Source of the DNA: Trileptium ribeirensis
Taxonomy: Eukaryota; Nematoda; Enoplea; Enoplida; Thoracostomopsidae
Direction: 5' to 3'
DNA: 64,000 bases
Assembly (NCBI GenBank): GCA_030248225.1
Contig: JASANE010030141.1
Location: 1-64,000 of the forward strand
This document shows, in pieces, positions 59,001-64,000 of the stretch (position 1 is the stretch's first letter; each line of letters opens with the position of its first letter). The translations under genes and the position numbers were made by a program. The notes beneath the pieces are model-generated. The model ran no database searches. It saw only the letters and a list, made by a program, of their open reading frames with translations, and was not told the origin of the DNA.

Positions 59001-62000
59001 TGATTTAAAACCGGCTGATATTATTATGGGGCAGGAGGTGAATTTCCCACCCTCACTGACCAGGGGTTCTCCAGTCATTGGGTCCTTCCTTGATGCTGAC
59101 CGGGGCTGCCCTCGTCGCCCGTGTCCAAGTGGAGGTACTGAGCGATTCGCGACCGTTCGGACTGAAGAAGCGGATGTGATCGTTGGGGCTGAAATGATTG
59201 CCCGGGGTCCATCCAGGCATGGGAGTGAAGTAGATTGGGTGATAGAATTTGACCGATCCAAACACTGTGAGGTTCCAATTGCGTCCACCGTCGAAGTAGA
59301 TGAGGTGATAGAATTTGACTCTTCCACCCTCGGTGAGTCTGCATCTCCCGTCGTTGGAGCGCGAAACGACGGTTCCCTTGATGAAGTTGAATTGAGTTGT
59401 ACTCCGACCAGCGAACAGGAAACTGCGATTGATTCCCCGTGTCCATGTGGAGGTAGAGAGCAAGTTGCGTACTGCCTCACTGAGGATACGAGCATGATCA
59501 TTGGGAGTAAACAGAGTTATATACCGACCTGCCTGGGGTCTGTTCAGGCACGGGCCTGTAGCGTAGTGTCTTCAGGAGCCGACCGATCGCAGTGCCCTGA
59601 TATCGTGGTCGTGGGAGTTAATGATTTGTGTAGTGTAATTGATAGTAATGAAGTTGTTGAAAATGGTAACGAGAACAATGTAGTTGAAGTCAGTGAAGTG
59701 ATTGAAGGTAGTGATGAAGGTAATCTAAACGAAATTGTTGAAATAGGTATTAGTAGTGACGTAGATCAGGTAGTTGAACTAAGTAAGGAAGTTAATACCC
59801 AGATTGGGACAGGATTTGAGATTTCAGATACGGAAGGTAACGAGGAAAATAGTAATGATGAATCAGGTAACGAAGGTGAGAGTGAAGAAGAAGTTTGGTT
59901 GTATTGGCAAGATCCCTACCGAGCCTGTTACCGTAGGCAAAATACGCCGCCCCCACACGAGTGGGACTCGACAGGAAGATGGGAATGTCAGCGACCGCCT
60001 AAGAAAAGTAGTCCAGCAAGCAAGGCTGAAGTGGTAATTGGAAGCAGTATAAACAAAGAGTTAAGTCAGAGTGAAGAACCGCTAGTCAGCGAAGAAGTTA
60101 GTGAGGAAGAAGAATGCGATCAGGAAATTGCAAAGATTATGGAGCATAATAAAGATTTAGTACAGTCGGAGGATCCTATCGAAGGAGTGCCAAGTACGCC
60201 TCTGGATGGATTAGGTGAATCCAATGAAGAAATAAGGGATGTAGAGTCGGGTGACGACCTGGGTTTACATTGTAGCTCCGAAATAGAGCCCTCAAGTCGA
60301 ATATCTTCCGTAGAATTTAATGCGACACCTGACACGTTCTTATTAGAAGGGCCCGACGTTGCAGATGATAATAGTAATGATAATGATAACATGGACTTTA
60401 ATTGGACATACGAGACTTTGTTGGAACATGTGAACGAGGAAAGAACGAAACGATTACGTGAATTGGACGAACGCTTGCATAAATTGTTTCGAATGGACTT
60501 TGATAATAATATACCTATTGAATTTGGAACTTTGAGAGTGATGACAAACGAAGAACGTAACCGACTGTTAGGACCGGACTACATGTTCACCATCCCCAGT
60601 GAGAAAGTGAAGACGATGAAGTACCGTTATCCACGAATCGAATTTACCCCATTTCAACCTAATCCAGGAGACCGAGACGAAAAACGGATGGAAAATGCCG
60701 AGTTTATAGTACCCGACAAATGTTTAGGCCTCGAATGGCACTGTTTACCGCAACCAAGAATTCTCTTTTATAGGCGTACCCTTATCGTAATAGAACAACT
60801 GAATAATTTAGCTCGACTGTTTGAGATACGTTCGGACGCATGTAACCAGCCAGAACTTAAAAGGGATGCAACTGTTTTAGCTCATTTATTAGGCGTAGTC
60901 TCACCGATAGAACACAGAACTTCAGGAATTTACATAAGTATCGTAGCTTTAGCCTCATTGGAACTTCTTTTAGAGTTGGTGGGTAAATGCGTGTCTGGCC
61001 AGACGCTCCGCCAAGTCATGAAGGAAACCTATAAGGCTGAGTTAAGTTATCTACCCACTTGTTTGAAATGTGGAGCAAATCACCTTGACCGGTCTAAGCC
61101 CTTAATCCTCCCCGAGAGTGAATGTTATTTCGACGGATATTATGGAAGGTGGAGTTACACCGGAACCTTATTTACCAGTTGTGCCTTTATCGATTTAGAT
61201 GGAACCGTTTGGCCTCGTTGGTCATACTTCATAGGACTAGGAACACAGGCAGCCAGAGTGGGTTATCGCGATAGCAACCTGGAATTCCACGAACTAATCA
61301 AGCAAGCTCCTTATCTGTTAGATATTATTTTTCGCAATCAAGGTACCCAAGGTATTCCAGTAGATGAATTGGTGCAGCATATCACTGAACATACAACGTT
61401 CGAGAAGGAATCTCATAGACAAGACCGCCAGAAACTGATAAAGGCCCAGCTACAATTATTAAGACATCCGGTAGCCTCGCTAACATGTGAAGCTCCAGTA
61501 CGAAGCACTTCAGTAGAAGACCTCGATCAGCAGTTAGCTGATGCGATGGAGGAGTACCTAGATGAAACGGACACTGACCCTGAGACGAATAATAGTCAGA
61601 TTAACGAGGATATAAGCCTTCCCTGCCAAGATGAAACAGAATTAAAACCAGTCCCCGAGGAACCTCAAAGGACGCCAGTCGCGTCTAATCCATTAGTTGG
61701 ATACAGGACTAGTACCTTAGTTAATGCTATTTGTGGAGTTCTCTTAGTTATGTGGTTGGCATTGATTTCAACCACTCATGCAGTTTCGACGCCGATGAGC
61801 GAGAAAATATCACGACTAGGAGTAGTAGTGAACTCTCAAGTAGGAGTTGTAGTTGAACCTCAAGGACTAATGATCACGTCAGATCAACTCACATATTTAC
61901 CAGTAGTTTTACAGCTAACATTAAGACATTGGAGACCAGATATGAGAGCTCCCTCAGACGAAGCTACCCCTTGCCTACTATACAACGCGGATGGCTCGTG

Positions 62001-64000
62001 TTCATCCGATTGTTGCTACTGGAACAATTGCACAACTGACCCGCAGTTATACAAAACTATGCGAGAATTAGGAACAGAGTTAAGTGGAACCTATAACGGA
62101 GTCCTAGATATTAGTTATTATTCAAACCTTATGCGCTCATTCTGTGATAACAACCTACACTTTTGTCATGATGATCCTAAGAGGAGCAAGCGTTTCGTTA
62201 CGCTTATTGCAGCTGCCGCTGGAGCAGTGTCAGGATTTTTAGGAATGGGAATGTCCATCTCCAATGGCATTCACATACACAACATGGGAAACCAAATGCA
62301 CGCTATAAGAACGTATATGAGGGATACCCTGGAAGCAACCCTACGTAACACGAAGGAAATTAAGAAGTTGACCCAAGCAAACGAAGAGTTGTATGCCTTT
62401 CTACACCATAGTATGCAGGAAGTTGTAGATATGGTAGAACAGGTTAGATGCTCACAACATAGAGCAGTGATGCAAGTGAACCAGATGTTGCTTACCCATA
62501 CAGTTCGAGCTAACATTCGATCGTCCGTCCAAGCTATAATGCAGTCCATGTTGAGTGGAGAATTAACGCCGACCGTAGTAGATGCCCTAATGTTAAGACG
62601 ACTATTTGAGATGGATCCAAGAATTTCCCAGTCTATTTTAGCCCGTGAACCTAATTTAGCATACCAATTTGGACGGGTTTTACCAGTTAACGTGGATTTG
62701 AATACTTTTCGATTCGGATTTATTTTGCAGTTACCCTTACCAACCACGAATGATGTAAGACCGTATTTTCGCATATATAACACTGGCTGGAATGTACCCG
62801 CTACTAGAACGCATGTAAAATTACCGCTACCAGAATACGCAGCACGCGTATCTTCATCGCGCTTTGAAGTGTTGAATTTAGCCGCTTGCAAACGCCGTCC
62901 TGGCATTGCATTTTGCGAACCGCATGCGCTTGTAACTGATCAACGCATACATTGCCTTGATTGGATTATCTCGGGTGACCTCGTCTCTGAGTACACCAAA
63001 TCAAAATGTCAAAACCGTTCTCTAATCGGACCACTTGACAATGGTACCGATGTCTACACTACTATGCAAGGAGTCTTGCTCCGTACTTCGGAGGAGAAAC
63101 TCGTAATCACCGACAAACGACATTTCGCACATATTACACAAGGACAAAGTAGAATAGTACCCGACCATGGAGTCGTTTGGATGCCGCATGGCAACTACAC
63201 ACAGTTGATTGTAGGATCACTTATGCTAACAAGCATGTTACAACCTGAGGAATTAATGGTTCGAGTTGGCCCTAACATTTCCATGGACCAGTTGTCTAAT
63301 ACCAAGCTAAAACCCCTCACTTGGAGTTCTTTAGAAAATGCTAAAGCCATTAACCTACAAGTAGCTCAAATAGCGAAGGACCAGTTACACAAGGTTATAG
63401 CCCTTCCTGCACTCGAATATACTGGACTCTCCCCGTACGCAATAATCACTATAATAATAGGCATCATTGTACTAGGATATGGCCTATATAAGTGTAAATT
63501 ACCCCTACGATGTGCTCATTGTTTACCCAGATGGTTCCCTGGTAAAAGCCGAGTGGATGACCACCAGATTGAACTAACGCCGACCACCCAATGGATGATG
63601 ACTTCACCTGAAGCATCTACCACTTCTTATACCGATGAAGCACATGCTATGACACCGCTACAGAAAGCTGAAAGTACAGCCTCCCTACCATCACCCGATA
63701 GGACTCGTAGAACTAGTAGAACCCCGCGCCGTTATACACGGAAACGCCCTATTCCAAGCGCCCCTTCTGATGAAGGAATGGTATTTATCGATGATGGAGA
63801 GTTATTCGCTAACCCCATCCGCCGACTCCGTAGTAGATCTCGTACTGGTGTCGTAACCAAACGAGTCAATGCCCTCAAAGCCAATAATACCCCGCTGATT
63901 ATTAACACCACCATTCTAGGAACACCCGTAAATACTCTTATTGACACTGGAGCAGATGTCTCCATTTTATCTCAAGCTATTGCAGCCCGACTAGGCTTAG
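56068..64000 (+). CDS. Gag-Env-protease polyprotein, continues past the right edge
   Basis: One frame of 2,644 visible codons. ATG 56,068 is the first after the in-frame TAA. Order: short N-terminal region (1-81); Ty3/gypsy-type capsid (82-242); CCHC knuckle (C339, C342, H347, C352); Asn/Gln/Arg-rich tail (353-530); acidic, Ser/Glu-rich linker (about 550-1440); unrecognised globular domain (about 1442-1805); Env with internal hydrophobic signal (about 1883-1905), furin site RSKR (2039-2042), fusion peptide (2043-2062) and transmembrane anchor (2458-2474); then protease with Asp-Thr-Gly-Ala at 2626-2629. In known retroviruses and errantiviruses env lies after pol, usually in its own frame or spliced. 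Separation of the products would need the element's protease, host signal peptidase and furin, or alternative RNAs. Whether it is expressed as one protein is unknown. Confidence 0.93.
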   Translation, partial: MANRQEYPMTDLGEYVEPDDNLFNNPANDLAFGRTHNPPLPEGNNGDLPPLPDPSKDTLGALLHHLVKRASATTIIPLRDMPTFEGKPGGQDFEDWIRMFNRLASANNWSDEQKLTCIPALLRGPAREAYAGLTPAQRRTFDGLVYNLRFLFSSSRRPEKSLAGLCTRKQGAEETVAIYGLELQKLCDRAFPDVDPPQRDSLLRKFFQRGLRVELRRQVLNQIHECTTFRDMLEVAKRYEDAISDCPEPDTPAVVSKPRPTKAVNALLEEPGEGVVTQLQSVLEDHRRASNANNDTINRLLDVIDRRAGAPQQLNALAQPYANNSQPVAPHPQMPLINCFRCGQNGHYARYCPMVAYPPPEPAGAVARRHQPVDVYVPSYVQRGAQPNRSGGSNEPYSSNQFDNGARRFDTNRINGQQYRPYQGVNNNPRSYSDGPRNGPMNAFNNYPQQNNAFQRSRNDRASMGPAYPQNKPQFQNNYGQMRERPSQWNGDRQRRRNQVNCNATRRRRNKDPSPATNHRLEVLSRELGIIQERLGFGEQSGQVNAIAATDEQYDSDGYLTAEDNYSDYDETDGGDVFARHVNVVVTAPFDDATCHTRSREASPSTDHVTTDELVEMDEDTCEREGTYYDYEGEFGNRTNNNRSEEYSQEEISKMCRYPSENGKEQSVNDLNSCEMIQEVAHEIMEVANESMDIAIENITERMDVADSCSSRFDDNFPVAGADEISPCEFDNFPVAGADEISPCGFDNAGMRPGITSCRISGIPSSVEMIDSDVMEAERDVGNFNFYSSPETGPLSCVVRENIGHCDVSRITAVRAGGNARSDRIPATSMYRAMAFTHAASGSNNYISCSASSNVRVKDPGVEATNTFMVQPAQPSSALPCEVSMKSVEKWDESGMMEAASADPGTNSVAISPSPVQNTKDCIYPCHESYGVNVCETDGNVSRSVVECGVSCESPFRRALENNFPVTGAEEISPCGFDDLKPADIIMGQEVNFPPSLTRGSPVIGSFLDADRGCPRRPCPSGGTERFATVRTEEADVIVGAEMIARGPSRHGSEVDWVIEFDRSKHCEVPIASTVEVDEVIEFDSSTLGESASPVVGARNDGSLDEVELSCTPTSEQETAIDSPCPCGGREQVAYCLTEDTSMIIGSKQSYIPTCLGSVQARACSVVSSGADRSQCPDIVVVGVNDLCSVIDSNEVVENGNENNVVEVSEVIEGSDEGNLNEIVEIGISSDVDQVVELSKEVNTQIGTGFEISDTEGNEENSNDESGNEGESEEEVWLYWQDPYRACYRRQNTPPPHEWDSTGRWECQRPPKKSSPASKAEVVIGSSINKELSQSEEPLVSEEVSEEEECDQEIAKIMEHNKDLVQSEDPIEGVPSTPLDGLGESNEEIRDVESGDDLGLHCSSEIEPSSRISSVEFNATPDTFLLEGPDVADDNSNDNDNMDFNWTYETLLEHVNEERTKRLRELDERLHKLFRMDFDNNIPIEFGTLRVMTNEERNRLLGPDYMFTIPSEKVKTMKYRYPRIEFTPFQPNPGDRDEKRMENAEFIVPDKCLGLEWHCLPQPRILFYRRTLIVIEQLNNLARLFEIRSDACNQPELKRDATVLAHLLGVVSPIEHRTSGIYISIVALASLELLLELVGKCVSGQTLRQVMKETYKAELSYLPTCLKCGANHLDRSKPLILPESECYFDGYYGRWSYTGTLFTSCAFIDLDGTVWPRWSYFIGLGTQAARVGYRDSNLEFHELIKQAPYLLDIIFRNQGTQGIPVDELVQHITEHTTFEKESHRQDRQKLIKAQLQLLRHPVASLTCEAPVRSTSVEDLDQQLADAMEEYLDETDTDPETNNSQINEDISLPCQDETELKPVPEEPQRTPVASNPLVGYRTSTLVNAICGVLLVMWLALISTTHAVSTPMSEKISRLGVVVNSQVGVVVEPQGLMITSDQLTYLPVVLQLTLRHWRPDMRAPSDEATPCLLYNADGSCSSDCCYWNNCTTDPQLYKTMRELGTELSGTYNGVLDISYYSNLMRSFCDNNLHFCHDDPKRSKRFVTLIAAAAGAVSGFLGMGMSISNGIHIHNMGNQMHAIRTYMRDTLEATLRNTKEIKKLTQANEELYAFLHHSMQEVVDMVEQVRCSQHRAVMQVNQMLLTHTVRANIRSSVQAIMQSMLSGELTPTVVDALMLRRLFEMDPRISQSILAREPNLAYQFGRVLPVNVDLNTFRFGFILQLPLPTTNDVRPYFRIYNTGWNVPATRTHVKLPLPEYAARVSSSRFEVLNLAACKRRPGIAFCEPHALVTDQRIHCLDWIISGDLVSEYTKSKCQNRSLIGPLDNGTDVYTTMQGVLLRTSEEKLVITDKRHFAHITQGQSRIVPDHGVVWMPHGNYTQLIVGSLMLTSMLQPEELMVRVGPNISMDQLSNTKLKPLTWSSLENAKAINLQVAQIAKDQLHKVIALPALEYTGLSPYAIITIIIGIIVLGYGLYKCKLPLRCAHCLPRWFPGKSRVDDHQIELTPTTQWMMTSPEASTTSYTDEAHAMTPLQKAESTASLPSPDRTRRTSRTPRRYTRKRPIPSAPSDEGMVFIDDGELFANPIRRLRSRSRTGVVTKRVNALKANNTPLIINTTILGTPVNTLIDTGADVSILSQAIAARLGL
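56311..56793 (+). other. Gag capsid domain (Ty3/gypsy type)
   Basis: Residues 82-242. Opens with PTFEG, then DFEDWIRMFNRLASANNWSD and LRGPAREAY, and ends FFQRGL...LNQIHE...VAKRYED. This is the retrotransposon Gag capsid layout shared by Metaviridae and Arc-like proteins. It builds the particle shell. Confidence 0.92.
57082..57123 (+). other. Nucleocapsid zinc knuckle CCHC
   Basis: CX2CX4HX4C (CFRCGQNGHYARYC), residues 339-352, a single knuckle. It binds genomic RNA in this family and is followed by an Asn/Gln/Arg-rich region likely to add RNA affinity. Confidence 0.97.
58216..59001 (+). repeat. 45-bp coding repeat in the polyprotein linker
   Basis: NFPVAGADEISPC and its neighbours occur twice in tandem (58,216-58,260 and 58,261-58,305) and again, slightly changed (NFPVTGAEEISPC), at 58,957-59,001. 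Other motifs also recur (PCPxGGxE at about 59,125 and 59,443; VIEFD at about 59,242 and 59,308), so the linker seems to have grown by internal duplication. Confidence 0.9.
60391..61480 (+). other. Unrecognised globular domain between linker and Env
   Basis: Residues about 1442-1805. Unlike the acidic linker, it has balanced composition with many aromatic and hydrophobic residues, a CLKCG pair (near 61,060) and segments such as SIVALASLELLLELVGKCVS. It looks folded. It is not a known retroviral domain to me (not protease, dUTPase, RNase H or integrase). Confidence 0.6.
62182..62253 (+). other. Furin site and fusion peptide
   Basis: Arg-Ser-Lys-Arg (62,182-62,193) is followed at once by an Ala/Gly-rich apolar stretch (FVTLIAAAAGAVSGFLG), the hallmark of a class I fusion peptide at a new N-terminus. 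All key features are intact. Confidence 0.9.
63439..63492 (+). other. Env transmembrane anchor
   Basis: AIITIIIGIIVLGYGLY is an uninterrupted apolar stretch followed by basic and Cys residues (KCKLPLRCAHC), as in a type I membrane anchor with palmitoylation-prone tail. Confidence 0.92.
63892..64000 (+). other. Start of retroviral-type aspartic protease
   Basis: LGTPVNTLIDTGADVSIL contains the catalytic Asp-Thr-Gly (63,943-63,951), with the beta-strand context (xLIDTGAxxS) of retropepsins. The flap and remaining parts lie beyond the edge. Polymerase domains would be expected next. Confidence 0.9.

Larger units (their letters stand above)
61714..63600 (+). other. Env glycoprotein region
   Basis: Begins with a hydrophobic segment (LVNAICGVLLVMWLALIS) ending THA/VS, a plausible signal-peptidase site after residue 1905. 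The surface part is short (about 137 residues) with a Cys cluster (1978, 1982, 1983, 1988) and an N-glycosylation sequon at N1987. RSKR marks the furin cleavage. The transmembrane part has a helical Leu/Met/Ile-rich stretch after the fusion peptide, further Cys pairs (about 2273-2320), a membrane anchor and a Cys-containing tail. The layout is that of a class I fusion protein that drives membrane merger. Confidence 0.88.
53729..64000 (+). mobile_element. Env-bearing LTR retroelement (endogenous retrovirus-like), 3' end beyond the window
   Basis: The visible part comprises a probable LTR end, a 2.2 kb leader and one open polyprotein frame. Capsid type and DTGA protease point to the Ty3/gypsy (Metaviridae) lineage. 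The frame has no stop, frameshift or in-frame deletion over 7.9 kb, so the copy is young or constrained. Reverse transcriptase, RNase H and integrase would be expected to the right but are not seen. The left boundary is uncertain and could lie as far upstream as about 49 kb. It is in sense orientation to the DGK gene. Confidence 0.85.

Noticed and set aside
58845..59501. Antisense frames of 123-218 codons opposite the retroelement polyprotein
   Set aside because: They arise from codon bias of the sense frame; the sense frame is much longer and carries recognisable domains.
62271..62906. Antisense frame of 211 codons under the Env region
   Set aside because: Shadow of the Env coding sequence, with no domain of its own.

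Overview
This window is nuclear DNA of an intron-rich animal. The evidence is two multi-exon genes with canonical GT/AG introns (an hnRNP A/B-type RNA-binding protein and a type II diacylglycerol kinase), long AT-rich introns full of small non-autonomous transposons and tandem repeats, and a retrovirus-like element. Large introns and the repeat load suggest an invertebrate with a repeat-rich genome. I cannot name the phylum from sequence alone.

Layout: 1-5.6 kb is repeat-rich intergenic DNA, with a Helitron-like element (866-2150), a small TIR element (3095-3365) and a hAT-like element (4393-5533). 5.66-17.2 kb is the hnRNP gene in eight exons; its second intron carries a minisatellite of about 89-bp units and its last intron another hAT-like copy. 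17.2-28.3 kb has no recognisable gene but contains a long near-perfect hairpin (22.7 kb) and a TIR element (23.3 kb). 28.3-45.2 kb holds the first twelve exons (515 codons) of a DGK delta/eta-like kinase: N-terminal tail, PH domain, two perfect C1 zinc fingers and most of the catalytic domain. The rest of the kinase is not seen before the right edge. 45.5-48 kb holds a second Helitron-like copy, a small TIR element and an array of ten small hairpin units.

From about 49 kb the composition changes. A candidate LTR end (TATA box, AATAAA, primer-binding-like TGGTGACCC) lies at 53.73-53.86 kb, followed by a 2.2 kb leader with short tandem repeats. From 56,068 to the right edge runs one uninterrupted reading frame of at least 2,644 codons. 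It encodes, in this order, a Ty3/gypsy-type Gag (capsid plus CCHC knuckle), a very long acidic linker, an unrecognised globular domain, a class I-like Env glycoprotein (hydrophobic signal, furin site, fusion peptide, transmembrane anchor) and the start of an aspartic protease (DTGA). Env therefore lies between Gag and protease in a single frame, instead of downstream of integrase as in ordinary retroviruses and errantiviruses. This gag-env-pro order is the most remarkable thing in the window.

The two host genes show no functional link. The retroelement is in the same orientation as the kinase gene and, if that gene is intact, sits inside one of its introns.
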